From: JAYVJH01 sp043777595
Lineage (GTDB): Bacteria; Bacteroidota; Bacteroidia; Cytophagales; Spirosomataceae
Assembly (NCBI GenBank): GCA_043777595.1
Contig: JAYWHT010000110.1
Location: 27,270-91,269 of the forward strand
Length of the DNA stretch: 64,000 bases
Reading direction: 5' to 3'
A program made the translations under genes and the position numbers. This document shows, piece by piece, positions 8,053 through 14,702 of this stretch; positions within the stretch are counted from its first letter, which is position 1, and every line of letters starts with the position of its first letter. Below the pieces are notes generated by a model. It ran no database searches and was not told the DNA's origin. It worked only from the letters and a program-made list of their open reading frames with translations.

Positions 8053-8616
8053 TTATTCTTTGGTTTGATAAATATCGTTCATAGAACAACTAAAACCGAT
8101 ACTGCTCAATGTAAAGGGCATATCTGATTGGTTTTGTTTGACCAATATCCACTGGTCGTCTTCGGTACGTTGATAAATCTCAATATCTGGCAAACTGGCC
8201 GAAACCAAAACATATTCTTGTAAAGATGGAATACTACGGCAGGCAATAAACTTGTCGGACTTGTCATAAACGGCAGTAGTAGGCGAAAGGATTTCGATAA
8301 TAATCAATGGGTTAATAAGATTATCGGTAGCATCGTCGGCTTTCAACTTTGGTTTTCCATCGCTCACCACTACATCAGGATACATATAGCTGTTATTTAT
8401 TGGGTTGTGAGTACGCATATCGTTTTGATAAACGGCATGTGGCGTCTGACGAAGATGAAACCAAATAAGAGCGAACAAATTGCCCGCTATAAAATTATGT
8501 TTTTGAGAAGCCCCAGCCATTGGTATAATTGTTTGAAATAAATATTCATGCCTATCAATGCTATTACGCTCAAAATCCAAATAGGTTTCTGCGGTTGTGG
8601 TGGTGGTAAGGAGCAT
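8053..8616 (-). CDS. Uma2 family (DUF820) putative endonuclease
   Basis: The 187-residue product has the Uma2 core: an N-terminal helix region (DRHEYLFQTIIPMAGAS), PDVVVSD, and IIEILSPTTAVYDKSDK, whose acidic residues form a PD-(D/E)XK-like site. The family is greatly expanded in cyanobacteria and some Bacteroidota, and its role is unknown. It converges on the M23 gene with 5 bases between stops. The window holds a second intact Uma2 gene (20655) and a broken one. Confidence 0.85.
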   Translation of the reverse strand: MLLTTTTTAETYLDFERNSIDRHEYLFQTIIPMAGASQKHNFIAGNLFALIWFHLRQTPHAVYQNDMRTHNPINNSYMYPDVVVSDGKPKLKADDATDNLINPLIIIEILSPTTAVYDKSDKFIACRSIPSLQEYVLVSASLPDIEIYQRTEDDQWILVKQNQSDMPFTLSSIGFSCSMNDIYQTKE

Positions 8617-8716
8617 ATTTTAAAGGTTATAACTGATTTTTGGGTAAAAATAATGCTAAAATTATATAAAATAATATTTGTCTTCCATAATTTCGGGCAA
8701 AGCCCCTAATTAGTAT

Positions 8717-8724
8717 TAACTTTG
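8717..8724 (+). promoter_or_regulatory. Bacteroidota -7 element before the peroxiredoxin gene
   Basis: TAACTTTG, identical to the element before the M23 gene, lies 29 bases ahead of the ATG. The -33 box is weak (TTTC at 8691). Confidence 0.55.
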
Positions 8725-8753
8725 CGTCTTAATTCTAACTTTGAATATATTTT

Positions 8754-9212
8754 ATGCCATTAAAAATAGGAGAAAAAGCACCAGCGTTCAGCGCAAAAAA
8801 TCAAAATGGAAAAGTCGTTAGTCTGACTGATTTTAGAGGCCAAAAGTTAGTTTTATATTTTTATCCAAAAGACGATACCCCAGGCTGCACAGCTCAAGCG
8901 TGTAGCCTCAGAGATAACTATACCGCACTGTTGGCACAGGGCTATGCAGTGCTGGGTGTGAGTACGGACGACGAAAAAAAACACCAGAAATTTATCAATA
9001 AATACGATTTGCCCTTTTCATTATTGGCCGATACTGACCTCAAAGTAGTAAACGACTATGGTGTCTGGGTCGAAAAATCAATGTATGGACGAACCTATAT
9101 GGGTACAGCCAGAACTACTTTTGTCATAGACGAGCAGGGCATTATATCAGAAATTATATTAAAAATAGACACCAAAAACCATGCGGAGCAAGTTTTGGGT
9201 AGTGCGTCCTGA
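8754..9212 (+). CDS. bcp: Thioredoxin-dependent thiol peroxidase (BCP-type peroxiredoxin)
   Basis: The 152-residue product shows the BCP signature DDTPGCTAQACSLRD, with the peroxidatic C45 and a second Cys at 50, as in atypical 2-Cys bacterioferritin comigratory proteins. It reduces hydrogen peroxide and organic peroxides in the cytosol at the expense of thioredoxin. Length and ending are typical. Its stop codon lies inside a two-unit heptad (9211-9224). Confidence 0.95.
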   Translation: MPLKIGEKAPAFSAKNQNGKVVSLTDFRGQKLVLYFYPKDDTPGCTAQACSLRDNYTALLAQGYAVLGVSTDDEKKHQKFINKYDLPFSLLADTDLKVVNDYGVWVEKSMYGRTYMGTARTTFVIDEQGIISEIILKIDTKNHAEQVLGSAS

Positions 9213-9224
9213 GTCGTGGGTCGT
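9211..9224. repeat. Two heptad units at the end of bcp
   Basis: GAGTCGT GGGTCGT, partly overlapping the bcp stop codon. It resembles the reverse complement of the GACCCAA units at 9623. Confidence 0.5.
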
Positions 9225-9242
9225 GAGAAAAAAATAATTAGA

Positions 9243-9596
9243 ATGAATAATTTTAAGAATTTAGTTGTTTGGCAAAAATCAATAAAACTGGCTATAATTG
9301 TTTACAATATTACGAGAAGCTTTCCAGCTCAAGAAAAATATGGACTGATATCTCAGATGAATCGCTCGGCGGTTTCAGTTGCCTCTAATATTGCAGAGGG
9401 TGCAGGGCGAAATAATACAGGCGAATTTTATCAGTTTTTGGGTATTGCCAATGGCTCAATCAGCGAACTTGAAACCCATATCATTATAGGTCATCGCTTA
9501 AAATTTATTGCCGAGGCAGACTTTGTTAGGTTATCAAGTGAAATTGACACAATACAAAAACTCATTTACAGATTAAAAGAATCATTAAAAAAATAA
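9243..9596 (+). CDS. Four helix bundle protein (23S rRNA intervening-sequence protein family)
   Basis: The 117-residue product starts MNNFKNLVVWQKSIKLAI and contains the family signatures YGLISQMNRSAVSVASNIAEGAG and FYQFLGIANGSISELETHI. The family was first found in intervening sequences of 23S rRNA genes, but free-standing copies are common in Bacteroidota and have no known activity. No rRNA gene is near. It lies between bcp and the transketolase gene, 5 bases before the latter. Confidence 0.9.
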   Translation: MNNFKNLVVWQKSIKLAIIVYNITRSFPAQEKYGLISQMNRSAVSVASNIAEGAGRNNTGEFYQFLGIANGSISELETHIIIGHRLKFIAEADFVRLSSEIDTIQKLIYRLKESLKK

Positions 9597-9601
9597 AAAC
9601 G

Positions 9602-10495
9602 ATGCAAAACACAACTACTATTGACCCAAGACCCAAGACCCAAGACTTAGGACAAATTGCCTCCCAAGTCCGCAGGGATATTTTACGCATGGTACATGGC
9701 TGCCAATCTGGCCACCCAGGCGGCTCTTTGGGCTGTGCCGATTTATTGGTAGCACTGTACTTTCAGCAAATGAAAATTAGCAATCGCAAAGGTAAAGGCG
9801 GCCACCTGAGTTTTAATATGGACGGACGTGGCGAAGATTTGTTTTTCTTGTCAAATGGCCATATTTCACCTGTATTATACTCGGTACTTTCTCGCAGGGG
9901 TTATTTTGAACCTGCCGAAATGGCCACCTTTCGTAAACTTAATACTCGTTTGCAAGGTCACCCAACCACACACGAACACCTGCCAGGTATTCGTATTGCT
10001 TCTGGCTCGTTGGGGCAGGGGCTATCGGTAGCGATTGGGGCGGCAACTGCCAAAAAAATGAACGGCGACAATACACTCGTCTATTGCCTCATGGGCGACG
10101 GCGAGCAGCAAGAGGGGCAAGTGTGGGAGGCGGTACAGTTTGCACCCAACAATAAAATAGACAATCTTGTGGCTTTTATAGATGTAAACGGCCAGCAAAT
10201 AGACGGCTCGACCGACAAAATAAACAGTAATAGAGACCTGACTGCCAAGTACAAAGCCTTCGGCTGGAGAGTATTGAGCATGGACGGAAACAACATGGAA
10301 GAAGTAGTAACGACCCTCAAAAAAATAAAGCGGCTCACAGGAAAAGGCCAGTCGATAGCTGTAATGATGAAAACCGAAATGGGGCAAGGTGTGGACTTTA
10401 TGATGCACACTCACAAATGGCACGGCACAGCACCCAACGATGAACAGTTGGCCGCTGCTTTGGGGCAATTAACCGAGACTTTGGGCGATTATTAA
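9602..10495 (+). CDS. Transketolase, N-terminal (thiamine diphosphate-binding) subunit
   Basis: The 297-residue product has the thiamine diphosphate motifs of transketolase: QSGHPGGSLGCADL near the N-terminus, GSLGQGLSVAIGAA and the GDGEQQEGQVWEA cofactor motif. Transketolase moves two-carbon units between sugar phosphates in the pentose phosphate pathway. Split transketolases need a C-terminal partner, which starts only at 12144, after two unrelated genes. Residues 8-17 (DPRPKTQDLG) come from a heptad array next to the start codon and look like an insertion ahead of the conserved QIASQVRRDILRMVH. Confidence 0.95.
   Translation: MQNTTTIDPRPKTQDLGQIASQVRRDILRMVHGCQSGHPGGSLGCADLLVALYFQQMKISNRKGKGGHLSFNMDGRGEDLFFLSNGHISPVLYSVLSRRGYFEPAEMATFRKLNTRLQGHPTTHEHLPGIRIASGSLGQGLSVAIGAATAKKMNGDNTLVYCLMGDGEQQEGQVWEAVQFAPNNKIDNLVAFIDVNGQQIDGSTDKINSNRDLTAKYKAFGWRVLSMDGNNMEEVVTTLKKIKRLTGKGQSIAVMMKTEMGQGVDFMMHTHKWHGTAPNDEQLAAALGQLTETLGDY
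9623..9657. repeat. Five heptad units at the 5' end of the transketolase N gene
   Basis: GACCCAA three times, then GACTTAG and GACAAAT. The array begins in the eighth codon, so gain or loss of one unit would frameshift the gene close to its start. Confidence 0.8.
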
Positions 10496-10564
10496 ATAAT
10501 GTATAATTAAAATTTTGAATTTTAACCTTTTTGTGTAATTCAGTGATTTCGGTGCGCTAAAAAT

Positions 10565-11539
10565 ATGAAAATCCAGAGCCTGCATATCAAAAATTTTAAG
10601 TCTATCGTGGACTTGACACTCACCGAACCCAACCCCTTTACGGTGTTTGTGGGGCCAAACGGCGCAGGTAAGTCTAATATCTTTGAGGCATTGGAATATA
10701 GGTTGTTTAGTTATAAATTTGGTGATTTATATAAAGATTTGAATAGTTTATTCCCAAATGTTTTTTCCTATAAACCCGTAATAAAAGGCTCATTACTCAG
10801 TCATATGCCCGCTATTGAGATACGTTTCGATACTTTTAAAATATTAGACTTAGGTATGATGATAGTAAGATCTGGTGAAAGAAAAGGTGCTGACGATTTT
10901 TTTGAGTTTCGGGAAGACGTTAATTATTATCAATTTGTAGATAACCATTCTGAAATATTTATAAAAAATAAGAACAGAGAAAAAGTAAATTTAAAAGGCG
11001 ATAACAAACTTTCTACTTCTTGCGATAACCTCGAAAAAGTCTTAAAGCGCATTTTACAAGACCCCGACAAAAAAGAAGAAATAACGGACTGGTTGCAATT
11101 ATTGATTCCAGAATTTGAAAACGTAGAAATTGATGCTGCCGATAGGCTCAAAGTCAAAGAAAAATCGCATGCCGACGCATTTGAAAAAGACCTACTTTCT
11201 GACGGCACTTACAATATATTGGCCTTATTGACAGCCGTATATCAGTCGGACGAGCCGCAGTTTTTGTGTATCGAAGAGCCAGAAAATGGGCTTAATCCAA
11301 AAGTGATGAAAGCATTAGTGGATTTTTTTAGAGATGCTTGCGAAGATAAAGGACATTATATTTGGCTCAATACCCACTCGCAAACGTTAGTGTCGCAACT
11401 TACTCCTGACGAAATCGTTTTGGTCAATAAAAAACAAGGCCAAACGGTCATCAAACAACTCAAAGGCCAAAACTTATACGGTTTACAAATGGACGAGGCA
11501 TGGCTTTCGGGTGCATTGGGAGGAGGTCTGCCATGGTAA
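10565..11539 (+). CDS. AAA family ATPase, RecF/OLD-like
   Basis: The 324-residue product has Walker A at 30-37 (GPNGAGKS), an ABC-type signature LSDGT at 211-215, Walker B with a catalytic Glu at 232-240 (FLCIEEPE) and the switch His in NTHSQ at 269-273. It is therefore an SMC/RecF-class ATPase with a short insert instead of long coiled coils. Proteins of this class paired with a TOPRIM-like partner act in OLD-type DNA-cleaving or phage defence modules; this role is inferred here. It overlaps the partner gene by 7 bases, and the two are wedged between the transketolase halves. Confidence 0.88.
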   Translation: MKIQSLHIKNFKSIVDLTLTEPNPFTVFVGPNGAGKSNIFEALEYRLFSYKFGDLYKDLNSLFPNVFSYKPVIKGSLLSHMPAIEIRFDTFKILDLGMMIVRSGERKGADDFFEFREDVNYYQFVDNHSEIFIKNKNREKVNLKGDNKLSTSCDNLEKVLKRILQDPDKKEEITDWLQLLIPEFENVEIDAADRLKVKEKSHADAFEKDLLSDGTYNILALLTAVYQSDEPQFLCIEEPENGLNPKVMKALVDFFRDACEDKGHYIWLNTHSQTLVSQLTPDEIVLVNKKQGQTVIKQLKGQNLYGLQMDEAWLSGALGGGLPW

Positions 11540-12147
11540 AAGTAGGATTTATTGTGGAGGGTGAAACCGAAAAGTTGCTGATTGATTCGGTTGTTTTTCA
11601 GTCTTTTTTAAAATCAATTTATCTTGAATGTGTCAGCGAAGCCATTGATGCCAAAGGCAACGGAAACTTATTGCCACAAAATATTGAGCCATTTCGACAA
11701 CGATTATTAGCCGCAAAAGCCGAGTGGATTTTTATACTGACTGACCAAGACGATGACGTTTGTATTACCAAAACACGACAACGAATTACGGAACGAGACA
11801 ACCAGACCATTTGTATAGCTACCCAAAAAATAGAAGCATGGTTTTTGGCTGACTCTGAACTATTAGGTAGGCTTTTTAAGAAAAAATATTATTTTGATTT
11901 TCCAGAATTAGAAAAAACGCCTTTTGAAACATTCAGAAAGCTGATGCTCGAACATACAGGACGAGGCGTATCGAAGCGAGCTAAAACAATATTGGCCAAC
12001 ATCGTTCTAAACAACGGCTTTTCAATACAACGTGCCGCCACACACCCAAACTGCTATAGTGTCAAATATTTTATAAACAAACTGGCTTTCGTTCTCCCAA
12101 CGGGAGCCATTATAACACCCCCTCTGGGGGACGGGGGGCTATTATGA
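11533..12147 (+). CDS. DUF4276 family TOPRIM-like protein, partner of the ATPase
   Basis: The 204-residue product starts at the ATG at 11533, inside the last codons of the ATPase gene. It opens with GFIVEGETEK (Glu near residue 9) and has TDQDDD at 70-75, the Glu plus DxD pattern of TOPRIM metal sites, as expected for DUF4276. I infer a nuclease or metal-binding effector driven by the ATPase. The last 18 or so residues (from about VLPTGAIITPP) are encoded by GC-rich hairpin repeats and may replace the native C-terminus. The stop overlaps the next start as ATGA. Confidence 0.8.
   Translation: MVKVGFIVEGETEKLLIDSVVFQSFLKSIYLECVSEAIDAKGNGNLLPQNIEPFRQRLLAAKAEWIFILTDQDDDVCITKTRQRITERDNQTICIATQKIEAWFLADSELLGRLFKKKYYFDFPELEKTPFETFRKLMLEHTGRGVSKRAKTILANIVLNNGFSIQRAATHPNCYSVKYFINKLAFVLPTGAIITPPLGDGGLL
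12094..12130. repeat. Two mini-hairpin repeats at the end of the DUF4276 gene
   Basis: CTCCCAACGGGAG (12094-12106) and CCCCCTCTGGGGG (12118-12130) each have a 5-bp stem and a 3-base loop, like two of the modules at 1484-1547. They end 13 bases before the transketolase C start and lie within coding sequence of the DUF4276 gene. Confidence 0.7.
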
Positions 12148-13103
12148 AAAAATATACATTTACAGAAAAAAAAGACACTCGCTCTGGTTTTGGAGCGGGT
12201 ATGCAAGTGTTGGGACAAACCAACCCAAATGTTGTAGCACTTTGCGCTGACCTTATCGGCTCGCTCAAACTTGATGCTTTTATCAAAGAGAACCCCGATC
12301 GATTTATTCAGTGTGGTATATCGGAGGCCAATATGATAGGCATGGCGGCAGGGCTTACCATTGGCGGTAAGATTCCGTTTGCTACCACTTTTGCCAACTT
12401 TGCTACAAGCCGTGTCTATGACCAAGTGCGGCAGAGCGTGGCTTATTCCAACAAAAACGTCAAGATTTGTGCATCTCACGCTGGTCTGACTTTGGGAGAA
12501 GATGGCGCAACACACCAAGTACTCGAAGATTTGGGCATGATGAAAATGCTACCAGGCATGACCGTCATCAACCCTTGCGACTACAACCAAACCAAAGCCG
12601 CTACCATTGCCATCGCTGATTATGAAGGCCCTGTTTATTTGCGTTTTGGTCGTCCCGTTGTGCCAGTGTTTACAGATGCCGACCAAAAATTTGAAATCGG
12701 TAAGGCTTGGAAAGTAAACGAAGGTAAAGATGTTTCTATTTTTGCAACAGGCCATTTGGTTTGGGAGGCCATATTGGCAGGCGAAATGCTCGAAGCTGAG
12801 GGCATTGATGCCGAAATTATTAACATTCATACCATCAAACCATTGGACGAAAAAGCGATTTTGGCTTCAATTAAGAAAACAGGTTGCGCTGTCTCGGCAG
12901 AAGAACACCAAATAGCAGGTGGTTTGGGCGACAGCATAGCTCAGGTGATTGTCAAAAATCAGTTAGTGCCGTTGGAATATGTAGGCGTAAAAGACAGTTT
13001 CGGCGAAAGTGCCACCCCAGCCCAACTCATGGAAAAATACGGCCTCACTGCCAAAGACATAGTAGCGGCTGCTAAAAAAGTGATAAGCAGAAAAAAGGCT
13101 TAG
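12144..13103 (+). CDS. Transketolase, C-terminal subunit
   Basis: The 319-residue product carries the pyrimidine-binding and C-terminal transketolase domains, with QCGISEANMIGMAAGL (the Glu that activates the cofactor), the GEDGATHQVLED loop and VYLRFGRPVVPVF. It completes the enzyme with the N subunit ending at 10495. Its ATG overlaps the stop of the DUF4276 gene by 4 bases, so it may depend on translation of that gene. A very strong hairpin terminator follows. Confidence 0.95.
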   Translation: MKKYTFTEKKDTRSGFGAGMQVLGQTNPNVVALCADLIGSLKLDAFIKENPDRFIQCGISEANMIGMAAGLTIGGKIPFATTFANFATSRVYDQVRQSVAYSNKNVKICASHAGLTLGEDGATHQVLEDLGMMKMLPGMTVINPCDYNQTKAATIAIADYEGPVYLRFGRPVVPVFTDADQKFEIGKAWKVNEGKDVSIFATGHLVWEAILAGEMLEAEGIDAEIINIHTIKPLDEKAILASIKKTGCAVSAEEHQIAGGLGDSIAQVIVKNQLVPLEYVGVKDSFGESATPAQLMEKYGLTAKDIVAAAKKVISRKKA

Positions 13104-13131
13104 AAAATCTAAAAAGTACGCATAGTTATTT

Positions 13132-13191
13132 AACAAACTACTCTCTCGTTACCAAAATCAACCAATTTTGGTAACGAGAGAGTAGTTTGTT
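13132..13191. terminator. 27-bp perfect hairpin terminator between convergent genes
   Basis: The arm at 13132-13158 is perfectly complementary to 13165-13191 with a 6-base loop (CAACCA). A-rich and T-rich flanks on both sides suit termination in both directions: transketolase C from the left and the secreted-protein gene from the right. Confidence 0.92.
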
Positions 13192-13192
13192 T

Positions 13193-13278
13193 TTAAGTAC
13201 TTATTCAAAAGTAATACGGTGTTTTAAATTTGATAACTTACTGATTAACAGCATTGTACTTAACTAACGACACCTTAA
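13193..13278 (+). repeat. Dispersed 86-bp extragenic repeat, copy A
   Basis: It begins TTAAGTAC and contains TTATTCAAAAGTAATACGG and GATAACTTACTGATTAACAG. It matches copy C along its whole length. The last bases (CCTTAA) include the TAA stop of the adjacent minus-strand gene. Confidence 0.85.
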
Positions 13279-14468
13279 TTCCAGACCAAAATCTTTTTAG
13301 TAAAACTATTGCCAATTTCATCAAATGCCTTGATAATAATTAGGCCATTTTTGGGTGAAATAGAAAGTTGATAAATCCCATTTTTATTTATTACTTTGGT
13401 CAAAATATTTCTACCCAATTCATCACAAACAGCAAACTGCGGATTGCTTAAATTGGTTTTGGTCAAAACATTGCCATCGTTAAAACCGTCTATGACCTCA
13501 AAGTAGTTTTCGTTGATTTGGTAATTGGCTGCCACGATTCTTGAATAAGAATAAGTTGCGTCTTTGTCCACCATTTTGAGGCGATAATAATTCAGACCTT
13601 CGATAGGTTGCTCGTCTTTGAGTGTATAACGTACCAAATCGGCTGACTCTGACACGGCTTGTTTTCTACCAATAGTCTCAAACGACCTGGCATCGGTACT
13701 TTTTTGTACGTCAAAATAATCACTGTTTGTTTCAGAAGACGTTTCCCAGTTGAGTGTAACGTTAGCATCGTCTTTTTTGGCTACAAACGACACCAGCGTT
13801 ACGGGCATCGGGCAAGCCGCACGGGTTAGATTAATGGCACCAAGACCCATTGTTTGACCCGAATAGCCCGTTGGAAAACTTGTACCAATGTCCGGGCCAT
13901 TGTTCCAAGTAAACGAAAACCCCGAAATTGTACCTGCATAGCCTATCGTTGGAGAGTTGGCCAGTGAACTACTGGAAATATTATTTGTACCTGTGATAGT
14001 AGAATTGGTATTGTCTATGGTATGAACTGCCGCCGAGCCACTGGCTGGGGTTATGGTTGGGCTTCCATCAAAAGTAACTTTATCTTGAAACGTAGGTGTG
14101 GCAATAGTTGTAGCGGTTCTATCGATTTGCCAAACTGTAAAGTTTACGTTTGATACTGGTTCGCTGAATGTTACAGTCCATACCAAACTCTCGCTGGGAT
14201 TGTCAAATTTTACGTTGGTATTCAGTCGGTTAGATGTTCCCGTCCCTGCTGGACCTGAGTTGCCTGCATTTACATCGTCTATACCTGTTCCGCTCAAAGT
14301 TAATGTAACCACAATAGGGATTGCACAGCCTGGGATAGTTACATTTTGAGTGTAAACTGTTTCAGTGGCGTTGGCAGTGGCTGTTGTCCAGTTTGTTGTG
14401 CCTGTACCTTGGGCAAACGAAGCAAAGGCGAAAGCAAGCAAAGCGAGTATTAAAAATGTATTTTTCAT
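13275..14468 (-). CDS. Secreted protein with type IX secretion C-terminal module
   Basis: The 397-residue product has a signal peptide (MKNTFLILALLAFAFASFAQ), a beta-rich domain of about 180 residues rich in G, T and N, an Fn3-like module (VSFVAKKDDANVTLNWETSS ... YYRLKMVDKD) and a C-terminal segment ending TKKILVWN. That arrangement is typical of cargo exported by the type IX secretion system; the final signal is less canonical than the one on the gene at 14703. The middle module is paralogous to that neighbour's. The function of the N-terminal domain is unknown. Confidence 0.8.
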   Translation of the reverse strand: MKNTFLILALLAFAFASFAQGTGTTNWTTATANATETVYTQNVTIPGCAIPIVVTLTLSGTGIDDVNAGNSGPAGTGTSNRLNTNVKFDNPSESLVWTVTFSEPVSNVNFTVWQIDRTATTIATPTFQDKVTFDGSPTITPASGSAAVHTIDNTNSTITGTNNISSSSLANSPTIGYAGTISGFSFTWNNGPDIGTSFPTGYSGQTMGLGAINLTRAACPMPVTLVSFVAKKDDANVTLNWETSSETNSDYFDVQKSTDARSFETIGRKQAVSESADLVRYTLKDEQPIEGLNYYRLKMVDKDATYSYSRIVAANYQINENYFEVIDGFNDGNVLTKTNLSNPQFAVCDELGRNILTKVINKNGIYQLSISPKNGLIIIKAFDEIGNSFTKKILVWN

Positions 14469-14495
14469 GTTTTTAATCTTGTTATTGATTTAAAA

Positions 14496-14633
14496 TTACA
14501 TAGCTCTTGATACCATAGAGTCGGTAACTGACCCTACTTTGAGTGTGATGGCACGTACAGAACCAATTTTGCATAATTTTGGCGTTGTATATGGTTTAAG
14601 TCTTGTTTTGGTCGGTGATGTTTGTGGTTGCAT
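14496..14633 (-). CDS. Lasso-RiPP-type leader peptide-containing protein (45 residues)
   Basis: The product begins MQPQTSPTKTRLKP. Residues 15-30 are YTTPKLCKIGSVRAIT, an exact fit to the lasso-peptide leader pattern YxxPxLxxxGxxxxxT, which in known systems is bound by the RRE protein; the Thr sits two residues before the cut. That would leave a 14-residue core KVGSVTDSMVSRAM with Asp at position 7, a possible ring acceptor, although Lys at position 1 is unusual. No cyclase, leader peptidase or RRE gene lies in the window, so it is an orphan or is used as something else. It sits alone between two type IX cargo genes, all on the minus strand. Confidence 0.65.
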   Translation of the reverse strand: MQPQTSPTKTRLKPYTTPKLCKIGSVRAITLKVGSVTDSMVSRAM

Positions 14634-14702
14634 AGTTTTGGTATTTCTTTAATTGGAAGATTTGTTGTTGGTTATTGTGTAGAATCCTGAAATTTTTTTG
14701 CT

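Noticed and set aside
11521..11526. AGGAGG as a strong ribosome-binding site for the DUF4276 gene
   Set aside because: Spacing is good, but the bases encode Gly-Gly in the conserved-looking end of the ATPase and Bacteroidota rarely use Shine-Dalgarno sites, so chance is as likely.
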